From the NCBI GenBank assembly GCA_009664345.1, contig CP043547.1, forward strand, positions 434,001 to 498,000: a DNA stretch of 64,000 bases. Reading direction: 5' to 3'. The notes beneath the pieces were generated by a model that saw only the letters and a list, made by a program, of their open reading frames with translations, was not told the origin of the DNA and ran no database searches. The position numbers and the translations under genes are program-made. Of this stretch, positions 29,442-39,513 are shown piece by piece (position 1 is the stretch's first letter; each line of letters opens with the position of its first letter). Source of the stretch: Planctomycetales bacterium 10988. Lineage in GTDB: Bacteria; Planctomycetota; Planctomycetia; Pirellulales; Pb10988.

Positions 29442-32400
29442 ATTCCGAATGGATGGCTCAACTCCTTGAGCGGTTCGGCTGGACCGTGCTGCACTCGACT
29501 TGGCAGTTTGCATTGATCGGCGTTGTACTGTTTGTACTGTTGACCCTACTGCGACGGCTCTCGTCCTCCATTCGCTATGGGTTGGAGTGCGTTGCCCTGA
29601 CGGCGATGGTCGTTTCGTTCGGGATCACTTTTCTTTCGCTTGGGAACTTAACAGAGTCTACAGAACACAACTCCGACTCGGCGGCGATCCGGAGAGAACC
29701 TACAGCATTGTCCTCTTCGAATTCAGGTCAGAGGACCGGTCAAGCTCCTTCGCTCGCTCCAGTCGGACAAGCTCAATTTGCAGAGGGAGTCACTACTACC
29801 AAGACCCCGAAAGAAAGCACTGAAGCCTCCCTGTCAAACGAAAAAGCTAAAACCACTTTTTGGAACGATCTGTTTCTTCAATGGAAGACACACATAGGTC
29901 ACTTCTTTCAACCCTGGTTAAAAACGGTCTGCCTCTGCTGGCTACTCGGGATGGGGCTTCTATCGTTAAGGCCTTTGATCGGTTGGCGAAAACTTCACCA
30001 AGTTCGGAACACAGGTACGACCGAAGTTGATAGGGGGTTTCACACCTTAGTTATCCGCCTGTCGCGACAACTCGGAATCAAGGGAAGGGTTCAAGTCGTC
30101 CAATCGTCGCTCGTACAAGTTCCTTCAGTCTTGGGTTGGATGAAGCCGTTGATTTTACTGCCAGCCAGTTCGCTCACGGGATTGACCCAAGGGCAGTTGG
30201 AGGCCGTGCTTCTCCACGAGTTGGCTCACATTCGGCGGCATGATCACTTGGTCAATACCATTCAAGTGTTCGTTGAAACGATCTTCTTTTACCATCCCGT
30301 CACCTGGTGGGTTTCGCACCGTATGAGGATTGAGCGAGAGGAATGCTGCGATGAGGTCGTCGTTCATTTCACCGGCGACCGTACGGGTTATGCGCGACTG
30401 CTGATTTTGCTGGAGGAACTTCGCGGCAACCCTCCAAGCCCTGCCATTCCCCTAGCGGCGACCGGCGGGTCTTTGATGAAGCGGGTGCGGCGGATCGCGG
30501 CTCCAGAGGCGTCTGGAGACCCAACTTCAGCCATGGTCACCGCCGTATTCTTTCTCGGAGCTATCCTCTGCGGCGGTTGGTGGTCTGCTGTCTCTGTCCC
30601 TGCTCAGCAGATCGACATCACCTCCACGGGGCAAACCACCCTCACAATCGGAGAATCAGAGGGCGTACCTCTTGCCATGCAATCAAAGGAAAACGAACGC
30701 CAGAACGAGCGAGCTTCGGGCATGAACAAGCAAGCATCTTCATTGAACGATCCTCTCCTTTTCCTTCCTGACAACCGACATGTGAGGAGCCTTCGGTTCA
30801 GCGGTGATGGCTCAGAACTCATCAGTGTTTCCTATGGTCCTGGAAAGGAAACAAGTAAATACTATCCGCGTGTCCGGACTTGGAACCTTGAAACCAGGGA
30901 AATGCACAAGGAGGTGCCCCTGCAATGGCAGCAAGAATGGACGCAATACCTTGACACGTTGGTGCTTTGCGAAGATCAACAACAAATCTTTGGCAGCCTC
31001 GGGACACAACTTGGCGTTTGGGATATAGCCACTGGTAAGATCCTTCGGCGGTTTGATTTGCCACCCGATTTACGGGAGGATGTCGAGATTCAACGTGTCC
31101 TGGTCACGCCGGATGGGTCACGGGTCGCCTGTACGCCGCAATCTAGGGGATTAGGCTCGATCTCGCATGATGCCTACATCGTGATTTGGGACACCGCTAA
31201 CGGGAACGTTTTGCAAAAGCTGACCGCTAAACATGCCAACATCCTGCTTTCTCTTGCCCTCTCCGACGATGGGCAGCGAGTTGCCGGATGGCCCTCCGAT
31301 GGCAAGGTTGCCGTCTGGGAGATCAACGCTGGCGAAGAAATTCTGCATCTCAAGAATGAAAATCTCAAAGATTCCGCTCCGTTTAAGGAAAACATTCCAG
31401 GGGCCCTCGACCAAGTCCTCGGGCTCCAGTTCTCCCACGATGGCGGCACCCTTGCGTTGACCGATCCGGTCGGCATCAAGCTCCTTGACGCAAAAACAGG
31501 GGCTGTCAGGCAATCGATGGAAGCCCCGTTCCGCTATTATGACTCGCCGACGTTTGTCTTCTCTCCTGAGGATCGCCTGCTGTTGCGTTATGGAGTCCAT
31601 TCGAAAGAGGAGCGTGAGGCTTCGCTTTGGGATACAGAAACTGGGGAAAAACTTGCCTCGCTACCGATTGATGGTACTGCTGCCGCGTTCTCTCCCGATG
31701 GTGAATGGCTCGCAATAGGGCGGTCCGATCCGAAGCAAGCGATCGCGCTCTGGAAACCGACCAGCCTGGCCAAGGAACAGCAGGCGACGGAAGATCATGT
31801 CTACTGGCACGACCGCAGCACTGAGGAGTGGACAACCGGTCTTCGGATTATCAAACGACCTAACCTCGATGATCCACAGCTCGTCCTTGAGTACCTGCTG
31901 CGGAATGAGGCGGACAGTCCACGAATCGCAGCGTTGTCTTTCACCAGCGGAAAGAGTCGATATCTGGTCGATGTCCAAAGAAACATCAAGCCTTGGCCAG
32001 GTGCCGAGGAAAGTCGATCTTACCTCGTCGAGCTAAATGTCGCCGCAGGGGGTACCTTAACCGATCCGCGTTTTCGACAAACGTTCGATCTCACCGGTTT
32101 GGAAGCGGGTACCTATCATTTTCAGGCGTCTTCTTTTTTCTTTGTACCAACGGATGAACCGAGTCGGCGACGAGGCATCCCATTGCATCACGAATTCTCT
32201 TTTGCAATCGCAGACCACCCTGCCAAAAAGCCGGAGAAGGAGATTCTTCGTACGGATTCGGAGAAGAAACTTCCAACAGTTCAATGGGGCGATCAAGTGG
32301 GAGGGCTAAGAATTGGACTTGCCTGGTCTCCAGAGGGAGCAGCAATTCCGGCCATCTTTGAACATGGTGAACTGATAACAGCAGACCTTTTTGTGCAAAA

Positions 32401-32845
32401 CGTCTCGGATATGGAAATCGATTGTTCGTCGACTCTACCTCATAGTATGGATGGCTGGGGGTTCAGTATCCATAACTCCGAAGGGCGGCATATCACTCGA
32501 AACCAAATCTTCTTTACCGGATTCGAGCCTCAGCGAACGTTCGTCGCGACTCTATCGCCTGGGGAAGTGAAACGCCTCACCGGTTCACCAAGCCAGTTTC
32601 AAGAGAAAGCCGAAGAAGGGCTGGTGAACGCAACCGTTCCACAACTTCAGTTTGTGGTCGCCGCCGAACCTCCAAAAACACCGGAAGCTCGTCCCCCTTA
32701 CACTTATGGACTCCCGTCGGACAAATACACATTGTCCGCATTCATCCTCCTGAATCGTGAATCCATCCCCGAAGGCATCCTTTCCGCGGAAACCCCTTCC
32801 ATCAAGTTCCAAGTAAAGGCGAAACACCCCAACAGACCGCAATGA
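29438..32845 (+). CDS. BlaR1-type M56 membrane protease fused to WD40-like repeats
   Basis: A 1135-residue protein. N-terminal transmembrane helices (~24-38, 50-70, 160-182) flank a cytosolic M56 metalloprotease domain with zinc motif HELAH (260-264) and the downstream Glu region REECCDE. A further TM helix lies near 362-385. After it come WD40-like beta-propeller repeats (about 430-780; LSFSGDGSEL-, VFSPEDRLLL- and AAFSPDGEWLA-type strands) and a C-terminal beta domain with no clear name. In the family the sensor half faces outside and triggers cleavage of BlaI. Here the penicillin-binding sensor is replaced by a propeller, so the signal is unlikely to be a beta-lactam. The fusion is long but in frame. 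Confidence 0.88.
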   Translation: MNSEWMAQLLERFGWTVLHSTWQFALIGVVLFVLLTLLRRLSSSIRYGLECVALTAMVVSFGITFLSLGNLTESTEHNSDSAAIRREPTALSSSNSGQRTGQAPSLAPVGQAQFAEGVTTTKTPKESTEASLSNEKAKTTFWNDLFLQWKTHIGHFFQPWLKTVCLCWLLGMGLLSLRPLIGWRKLHQVRNTGTTEVDRGFHTLVIRLSRQLGIKGRVQVVQSSLVQVPSVLGWMKPLILLPASSLTGLTQGQLEAVLLHELAHIRRHDHLVNTIQVFVETIFFYHPVTWWVSHRMRIEREECCDEVVVHFTGDRTGYARLLILLEELRGNPPSPAIPLAATGGSLMKRVRRIAAPEASGDPTSAMVTAVFFLGAILCGGWWSAVSVPAQQIDITSTGQTTLTIGESEGVPLAMQSKENERQNERASGMNKQASSLNDPLLFLPDNRHVRSLRFSGDGSELISVSYGPGKETSKYYPRVRTWNLETREMHKEVPLQWQQEWTQYLDTLVLCEDQQQIFGSLGTQLGVWDIATGKILRRFDLPPDLREDVEIQRVLVTPDGSRVACTPQSRGLGSISHDAYIVIWDTANGNVLQKLTAKHANILLSLALSDDGQRVAGWPSDGKVAVWEINAGEEILHLKNENLKDSAPFKENIPGALDQVLGLQFSHDGGTLALTDPVGIKLLDAKTGAVRQSMEAPFRYYDSPTFVFSPEDRLLLRYGVHSKEEREASLWDTETGEKLASLPIDGTAAAFSPDGEWLAIGRSDPKQAIALWKPTSLAKEQQATEDHVYWHDRSTEEWTTGLRIIKRPNLDDPQLVLEYLLRNEADSPRIAALSFTSGKSRYLVDVQRNIKPWPGAEESRSYLVELNVAAGGTLTDPRFRQTFDLTGLEAGTYHFQASSFFFVPTDEPSRRRGIPLHHEFSFAIADHPAKKPEKEILRTDSEKKLPTVQWGDQVGGLRIGLAWSPEGAAIPAIFEHGELITADLFVQNVSDMEIDCSSTLPHSMDGWGFSIHNSEGRHITRNQIFFTGFEPQRTFVATLSPGEVKRLTGSPSQFQEKAEEGLVNATVPQLQFVVAAEPPKTPEARPPYTYGLPSDKYTLSAFILLNRESIPEGILSAETPSIKFQVKAKHPNRPQ

Positions 32846-33282
32846 CGCTCAACCGACTTCGGGTAGTAACAGGACTGTAAAAAGTAACCTCGTCGATCCA
32901 TATAGATTCCACCTTATCAAACTCCACTGTGTCTATAAAAAGTTGTTCAAACTGCTCTTTAACTTCGCCAGCTTTAAACATCATGGAAGACACCAAGGCC
33001 AAGAAATTTGACCAAAGGCTTTTAAATATTCTCACGATTCCCAACGACAAATCTACCTTCACTAGGTATGGCAGGAAGAGAGCAGTAGTTGTCTGGACAA
33101 TACCTTTTACCAGTCGAAAGCATTTAGTATTTTTTGCGGGATAATTCGAGTTTCGGTTCAATTAATATTGTAGTGAAACAGATAAGAACCTATAAGATTC
33201 TGTTCTCTCCAGAGTCATCTAGCTAAAAAGCAATCATATCTAGTAAAAAAGTGGCTGATCGACAGCTACAGAGGAGTCACGG
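32846..33282. other. Intergenic region
   Basis: No convincing gene; the reverse-strand ORF at 32802-33161 has no protein-like features. It presumably holds the promoter of the glycosyltransferase gene, which has a clear GAGGAG site before 33283. Confidence 0.4.
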
Positions 33283-36249
33283 ATGGCACCCAACTCACAT
33301 CCTTTAGTCAGCGTCATTCTAATCAGCTTCAACCAGGAGCGTTGGATTTTAGAGACTCTGGAAAGCATCAAGAGCCAAACCCTTCAAGATTTTGAATTAA
33401 TCTATTGTGATGATGCTTCAAGTGATCATTCAGCAAAACTAGCGACGGAATGGCTGAATAAACAAGCCTTTGCAACCCAAACTATCCTACACTCTGAAAA
33501 TCGAGGACTTTGCCCAACTTTAAATGAAGCAATTTCGGTAAGCCAGGGAAAATATATTCAAATCATCGCAGCCGACGATCTCTTAGAGCCAAACAAACTC
33601 CAACTTCAATCCGAGTTGTTGGAAAACCTTGCTTCCGATGTAGCTTTGGTGTGTAGTAATTTTGCTAAGATAGATGAATTTGGAAATATAAAGAGTCGGC
33701 AGTACTTTGACAGTCAATTTCGCTTACCTGAAGCTCCGTTGGAAATGCTGTTAAAGGCAACTCAAGAAAACCGAACAGCAATTTTGACACCAACGGTTCT
33801 CATCAAACGTAGCGTCTTTGACAAAGTGGGAATGTTTGATGAAACGCTTTTCCATGAAGAATACGATATGTGGTCGCGTGTTTGTGAGCACAACCGTATT
33901 GCCTATTTATCCCAGGTTCTGGTGAAGCACCGCATTTCAAAATTTTCAAGGCGACAGGACCCAGTCAACGAATCGAAGATTTACCGTGATCATTTTTGTA
34001 CGCTTGCGAAATTTGCTGAAAAAAAGGAGCTTCAGCCACTCATTATGGGTTTGATGGTGAAGCTTCTCAAGAAGTGGATGCAAAAAGCAGATTTTGATAG
34101 TCCTTATATTAACAAATTGATTATAGACAACCCAAGTTGGGCAACGGAGTTTCTACGTTCATGGACCCAAACCACTTTTGAATCGGATAAAAAATTATTA
34201 GATAATGAAACAGCAAAACTTCGGCTCGAAGAAAAGATTGATTCTCTGCAATGTCTTCTCAATAGTCGAGTCGATCAAGTACTCGCCCTTGAAAACCATG
34301 CGAACACCCTGCAAAAATCTTTACAGCAGGAACAGAAGAAACTCGCCAAAACGCTTGATCATCTAACACATAGCGATGAACAAAAGATTCTGACCCTGGC
34401 AGAGCTGGAGACCTATCAAGCCCGTGTTGCGGCAACACAAGCTCAACTTGACCTGACACTTTCACAATTAAATGCTTTTCATCGTTCTCGTATCTGGCGA
34501 CTGATGGCTCCTCTTCGTTGGGGGCTTCGAAAATCTCGCCGAGTGGCGAAACTACTTCGAGTCGATCATGTGTTAAGAAAAGTATATCGAAAGTTGGTTT
34601 CTACTATCCGAATCCTCAAGAGGGTTATCAGATCTGGTAATATCAAGTCATTGCGCTTTGATAGAATCTCAAAGCATCAGGGCGAGCGACTAGAAGTTCT
34701 GCCAACAAAAGAGCAACAACAAACCGAAGCGAGCTTGCCATCTTCCCAACGATCTGATCAGAAAGTCATTTTTTCTCCCGACCTGTCGTCCGTTCAATCA
34801 ACACTTTCACTTCCAACGAAGCAAAAAAATGTATATCTGCCGGAAGTGTCTCCATATGACACTTTTGATATTGATCGATCTCCAGAGTTCGTCCAATACC
34901 GCATTGATCGAAATAACCCCCTATTGGAAGGTGCGAACGTACTGATTTACGTTGCCTACTGTCCGCATGGGAAACTGTCAGAACTTCATCAATTCGCTTT
35001 GGAGCAATATGCCAATCAAGGTTTCGAAATTGTTTTGGTAATCAACACAGGACGCTACAATCATTATGTGGAGGCGGAAGAGACATCTTCCTCCATTCGT
35101 ATCGTTCGTGAAAACGTTGGCTATGATTTTGGTGCCTGGTCGCACACGCTTCAGCTTGTCGCAGGTTTAGAATTTGCACAATCTATTTCCTTTACCAACG
35201 ATAGTATTCTTGGCCCCATTCCAGGACATCAACAAAAAATTGTCGATTGGATTGAATTGGCACTTTCAGATGTTGTTTTCCTGACTGAAAATCTTGAATT
35301 TCGCGATCATTACCAAAGTTATTTCTTTACTTTAAAAAAGCAAGCATTGGAAAATGATGCACTAGCGGTGATTCAGGATCGACCTTACCGGGAAGCCATT
35401 GAGGAAGTCATTATCCACGACGAACTTCATCTGTCTTCCGCTTTTGAAGAGAAAGGATTTTCAACAACGGTTGTTTTTCCTTGCCCAGAAGCCTACGAAA
35501 CAATTGTAAACCCAACTATTTCCTATTGGAGGACCTTGATTCATAGAGGATATCCCTTCCTGAAAGTGAAGTTGGTAACCTCGGGTATCATTCCAATTGA
35601 CGATCCTAAGCTAAGGGACCTATTAGGGACTAAATTACTAAGCATTTTAAATGATCATATTAATCAACGAGAACTGCTGGAATGCTCTCGTGTTCCTGAT
35701 GTGAATATGCCTGCTGTTCCTGCCATTTCAAATGTAAGGAGATTTAATCGCTATGGGGCGATGCAGGCTTATAATCCTCCTGCTTCACTTTCTACTCCTC
35801 TCCAAATTCCATTTGAAGGGATAAAAACTGAAGTTGACTTCAAAGATACTCAATCGATTTTGGCTGCAGTCCATTGTTATTATCTGGATGAAGCAGATAC
35901 AATTCTTCGTGCGTTGTCAGAATTAAAGTTAAATCTCAAAGTTTTGTTGACAACCAACACTCGGGAAAAGCGTAAGGCGTTACAGACTCTCCTGCAGAAA
36001 ACAAAACTTGAAGGGGAGATCGTTCTTGTTCCAAATCAAGGCCGGGATATCGCGTCACTCTTGATCGAAACTCCTCGCTATCTAAAAGATGAATCGATTC
36101 TTTTACGTCTGCATACGAAGAAGTCGACACATGATACACGTTATTCAAACTGGGCATCTTTTCTCCGGCAGAATTTAATTGGTTCGAGAGGAAGTTGCGT
36201 CCATTCTCAAATTACTTCAGGAACCCGAAATAGGTTTTGTTTATTCTGA
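33283..36249 (+). CDS. Multidomain glycosyltransferase, 5' part (GT2 + RgpF), frameshifted
   Basis: A 988-residue ORF from ATG 33283 (GAGGAG upstream). A family 2 glycosyltransferase domain occupies ~1-240 (SVILISFNQERWILETLESI; acidic IIAADDLL motif). A coiled coil follows at ~300-400, then two rhamnan-synthesis-F-like modules: ~545-800 (LIYVAYCPHGKLSELHQFAL, NVGYDFGAWSH) and ~855-970 (LLTTNTREKRKA, PNQGRDIASLLI, LHTKKSTHD). The reading frame breaks near 36193, where one extra base would restore the continuation NLIGS-EEVASIL into the frame used at 36179-38188. It probably builds a rhamnose-rich surface glycan. As it stands the gene is truncated. Confidence 0.82.
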   Translation: MAPNSHPLVSVILISFNQERWILETLESIKSQTLQDFELIYCDDASSDHSAKLATEWLNKQAFATQTILHSENRGLCPTLNEAISVSQGKYIQIIAADDLLEPNKLQLQSELLENLASDVALVCSNFAKIDEFGNIKSRQYFDSQFRLPEAPLEMLLKATQENRTAILTPTVLIKRSVFDKVGMFDETLFHEEYDMWSRVCEHNRIAYLSQVLVKHRISKFSRRQDPVNESKIYRDHFCTLAKFAEKKELQPLIMGLMVKLLKKWMQKADFDSPYINKLIIDNPSWATEFLRSWTQTTFESDKKLLDNETAKLRLEEKIDSLQCLLNSRVDQVLALENHANTLQKSLQQEQKKLAKTLDHLTHSDEQKILTLAELETYQARVAATQAQLDLTLSQLNAFHRSRIWRLMAPLRWGLRKSRRVAKLLRVDHVLRKVYRKLVSTIRILKRVIRSGNIKSLRFDRISKHQGERLEVLPTKEQQQTEASLPSSQRSDQKVIFSPDLSSVQSTLSLPTKQKNVYLPEVSPYDTFDIDRSPEFVQYRIDRNNPLLEGANVLIYVAYCPHGKLSELHQFALEQYANQGFEIVLVINTGRYNHYVEAEETSSSIRIVRENVGYDFGAWSHTLQLVAGLEFAQSISFTNDSILGPIPGHQQKIVDWIELALSDVVFLTENLEFRDHYQSYFFTLKKQALENDALAVIQDRPYREAIEEVIIHDELHLSSAFEEKGFSTTVVFPCPEAYETIVNPTISYWRTLIHRGYPFLKVKLVTSGIIPIDDPKLRDLLGTKLLSILNDHINQRELLECSRVPDVNMPAVPAISNVRRFNRYGAMQAYNPPASLSTPLQIPFEGIKTEVDFKDTQSILAAVHCYYLDEADTILRALSELKLNLKVLLTTNTREKRKALQTLLQKTKLEGEIVLVPNQGRDIASLLIETPRYLKDESILLRLHTKKSTHDTRYSNWASFLRQNLIGSRGSCVHSQITSGTRNRFCLF

Positions 36250-38188
36250 TCACTTTTCAGAAGTGGAAGGGTTACGTAATTGGGGCTTTGATTTTGAATA
36301 TGCGAAAGAAATTCTCGCAAAGTTAAATATCTCTCTCAGTGCTGACAACCAACTAGAATTTCCCACAGGTGCGATGTTTTGGGCAAAGGTCGATGCCTTA
36401 TCTCCACTCTTTGATTTAAAACTCACCTACGAAGATTTCCCTCCTGAAGAAGGACAAATTGACGGAACAATCGCACATGCCATTGAACGTAGCTTTCTCC
36501 ACATTGCAGAGGATCTTGGATATCAACACGTCAAAGTACGCTCTGTCGAAGCTAAACCAATTAAGCAATGTCTTTCAACAACGTTTAATGACGTTTCTTA
36601 CCTAAAGCAGCGTCACGAAACCGGGTTATTATACAGCGCCAGTAAGCCATCCGCTTTTAATTCATCTGTAGGAGAAATCTTCCCCGTCAATGTAGCTCGA
36701 TCTGTCAAACAAGGAACTCGATTAAATATCATCATTCCTACAATGAAGCCTGAAAAAATATACGGGGGAATCTCTTCTGCGATTCACTCCGCCAAGTGCT
36801 TGGCAGAGGCAATGAATGTTCAATCGATCCGGCTCCTTGTAACCTCCGATGAGGTTGACACCCCGTCTATGCAACAAGTTGCGAAACGATTGAATACTTC
36901 ATTCCTACTGGCAGAGCCAAACGACGATACCGATGGTAATATTGTCGTGGACTTATTTTCTCGTCGGAATCTTCCGGTTGTGCTTCGTGAAGATGACGTC
37001 TTCTTTGCTACCGCATGGTGGACTGCGGACTTGGCATTCCGCTTGAAAGACGTTCAAGAAAAGCTATTTGGTCATTCTTTGCATGTAGTTTACTTGATTC
37101 AAGATTTTGAACCGGGTTTCTATCCTTGGTCCAATCAGTATGCCTTAGCGGAAGCTACTTATCTGCGAGGCGATGAAACGATTGCCTTGATCAATTCCGA
37201 GGAATTAGCAAATTTCTTTGCTCACCGATATCACTTTGCCCATACTTGGTATCTACCATTTGTTCTCAACAAAGGCATTCAGAGCTCTCTTCGTCCCACA
37301 GTCAAAAAGAAAAAGATCATTGTGTATGGAAGACCCTCTGTACAAAGAAATTTATTTTCCTTAATTGTGGAAGGTCTCCGTATCTGGCAAGATCGTGATC
37401 CAAGAACTCATAGCGAGTATGAAATCTTAATGGCAGGTGAAGCATTCCAGCCTGAACTATTATCTGACTTAGAAAATGCCAAAGTATGCGGGAAACTTTC
37501 GCTTGAAGAATATGGAAGTTTACTCAATGAAGCGGCTATCGGCATCTCGTTAATGCTCAGTCCTCATCCTAGCTATCCCCCTTTGGAAATGGCTACGGCT
37601 GGTTGTTTTACCATCTCAAATGCTTATGAAGCTAAAGATCTGACAAAACGAGCGAGCTCGATTTATTCCCTTAACTCTTTGAAGGCCGAATCGATCGCCG
37701 ATGCTTTGGATATCGCCTTAAACTCCATACAACACGAGACTCCAGCACCGCTTGTTCCTTTAAACGACATAGATACCAAGTTTGATAAAATTGAATACGC
37801 GGCCGTTGCTCGGGTTCTTACTTCGTCGTCCCTGAAAAAAGGTCTTTTTTTTCTCGCTTTTATCAAGCGAGGAGGGGAGTGCGGGTTCGGGGGGGGAGCC
37901 ATTGCTGGGCAGGTAAACGCTTCTTTGAGGAGCTTGAGGAGCAGGGCGAGCTGTTGCCACGGCCAACCAATCCGCGCAGGCCCGAAAGCCAAAAGTAGTT
38001 TTCGGATGTTCGCCGCCGCTCCAGCCAAGACCGCGTTGATCGCGTCACCGGCCAAGCCCTTGAGAAAGCAACGTCCCAGAAGGTGGTCCGACTTGAGGTG
38101 GCCGATCTTTGGCTCGATCGCGTTGCGGCGTCGGCGGCGTTTTTTCTGGGTCCGACTCAGGCCTCGCGTGCTGCTGCCGGCCAAGTGA
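36179..38188 (+). pseudogene. Glycosyltransferase 3' part (RgpF end + WsaF-like GT4), cut by IS
   Basis: This frame continues the broken gene at 33283-36249. It holds the end of the RgpF-like module (IGFVYSDHFSEVEGLRNWGF), then a WsaF-type rhamnosyltransferase region (LNIIIPTMKPEKIYGGISSA; VYLIQDFEPGFYPWSNQYAL; GRPSVQRNLFSLIVEGLRIW). Real gene sequence ends at about 37829, where the IS5-family element begins; later codons are IS sequence. It would belong to cell-surface polysaccharide synthesis. With a frameshift and an IS insertion, the gene is very likely inactive. Confidence 0.8.
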
Positions 38189-39240
38189 ACCCTCGCTGGA
38201 CCACGGTAATCATGGCCGCGATATCCCTTGTCAACGAAGGCGTCGCTCACCGCTTGGCCGGTCGTCGACTCGACCGTTTGCAGCGTCGCGGCGAGGGTGT
38301 GGCCGTCGTACGGATTGCCCTCGCACAGCCGCACGCCGACGACCCAATTGCCGCGATTGCTCGTCGCGAGGGCGATCTTTTGCCCGAATTCGTACCGCCG
38401 GTGGGCCTTGCCTTTGCTGATGCAAACCACCTCCGGCTCGTGGAGGCTGTAGAGTTTTTGCTTATCATGCGGCTGCTGCCGGTGGACGCGTTCGCACAAG
38501 AACAGCAGTTTTTCCAGGGAAAAATCGGGCTTCGGCTGCTTGCGGCGGACGTCGCGGATCACCCGACCGAGGCAAGTGCGGAGCTTTTTGAGGCGGCGTC
38601 GCATCCGCTTGAACTGCTTGGCGTGGGCATAACGACTCGCTTGCAGGGCGGCCTGCTTGGCGACGTTGACATACGATTGCCGCAGGCGAATGCCCCGCGT
38701 TTTGGCCGCCTTGCCGAGTTTGTGGATCGCCTTCAGCAGCAACTTCGAGTCGGTCGGCGGCGTGATATTTTTCTCCTGCACGGTCGTGTCGACGGTGACC
38801 TGCCGCAGCTCTTGAGGCCGGACTTGCTTGCTACGAACGGCCAGAGCGAGGGTCTCTTCCAGCAGCTGTTGCAGCCGTTCGGCCCCGACGCGTTGCCGCC
38901 ATTTGATGAGCGCGGTGGGATGAATCGGCGGCACATGTTGCATCGTCGTGAAGCCGCAAAAGCACTGCCAGTACGGGTTTTCCACCCAACGATCCAGCAG
39001 CGATTCGTCCGACTCGCCGAAGGCGTGCTTGAGATAATGCAGCCCGACCATCAGCCGGGTGGCCTTCGCCGGAGCCCCGAAGTCGGCGGCATAACAGCCC
39101 TCGAACGCCGCCTCAAACCGCCGCCAATCGATCCGCTCGGCGAGTCGAACAAGCGGATGCTCGGGGTTGAGAATCTGCTCGAACGACGCCCGAAACAGGT
39201 CCTGCTGGTTCGACTCTGGGTTCAAAGGCGGCTTCATCAC
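37663..39240 (-). CDS. IS5-family transposase
   Basis: An ORF of 525 residues starting at 39240. The N-terminal InsH/DUF772-type domain is clear (LVRLAERIDWRRFEAAF, MVGLHYLKHAFGESDESLL, VENPYWQCFCGF). The DDE catalytic core follows with VTVDTTVQEK (first Asp), DAFVDKGYRGHDY (second Asp) and RRRNAIEPKIGHLK (Glu). The frame has no stop inside the element: it runs through the left inverted repeat (about 37829) and ends in antisense glycosyltransferase sequence at 37663, adding about 55 foreign residues. All three catalytic residues are present, so it may be active. Confidence 0.88.
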   Translation of the reverse strand: MMKPPLNPESNQQDLFRASFEQILNPEHPLVRLAERIDWRRFEAAFEGCYAADFGAPAKATRLMVGLHYLKHAFGESDESLLDRWVENPYWQCFCGFTTMQHVPPIHPTALIKWRQRVGAERLQQLLEETLALAVRSKQVRPQELRQVTVDTTVQEKNITPPTDSKLLLKAIHKLGKAAKTRGIRLRQSYVNVAKQAALQASRYAHAKQFKRMRRRLKKLRTCLGRVIRDVRRKQPKPDFSLEKLLFLCERVHRQQPHDKQKLYSLHEPEVVCISKGKAHRRYEFGQKIALATSNRGNWVVGVRLCEGNPYDGHTLAATLQTVESTTGQAVSDAFVDKGYRGHDYRGPARVHLAGSSTRGLSRTQKKRRRRRNAIEPKIGHLKSDHLLGRCFLKGLAGDAINAVLAGAAANIRKLLLAFGPARIGWPWQQLALLLKLLKEAFTCPAMAPPPNPHSPPRLIKARKKRPFFRDDEVRTRATAAYSILSNLVSMSFKGTSGAGVSCCMEFKAISKASAIDSAFKELRE

Positions 39241-39364
39241 CGTTCTCCGTTTGCAAGGTTTGCAAGGTCAAGGCCGAAAATCCTGGCAAAGTTTACCCTA
39301 CCCTTCGCCGGTGTTAAAGCTATCATACCCAGGAAAAATTGAATTTTTAAGACTTTTTCAGGGA
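37829..39364 (-). mobile_element. IS5-family insertion sequence
   Basis: The ends are imperfect inverted repeats TCCCTGAAAAAAGGTC (37829 on) and, reverse-complemented from 39364, TCCCTGAAAAAGTC. The element is about 1536 bp with one transposase on the minus strand. It interrupts the glycosyltransferase gene. No clean target duplication could be read. Confidence 0.8.
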
Positions 39365-39513
39365 AGACTACTTCTAAACAGTCTCGAAAAGGGATCATCT
39401 ATAAACTAAGTGATCGTTTGACTTCAAAACAAAGTATCCGGAGAGCTTCTTGAATGCGTCAATGTATTTCACTAGGACTTGGACAGATTTTATATGAACG
39501 CAGAGCAGGTCGA

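Noticed and set aside
36179-36249. Programmed frameshift in the glycosyltransferase gene
   Set aside because: No slippery sequence or stimulatory structure was seen; a one-base insertion explains the break, and the gene is also cut by an IS.
38083-39342. 419-residue plus-strand ORF across the IS5 element
   Set aside because: It is the antisense shadow of the transposase, in G+C-rich codons without family features.
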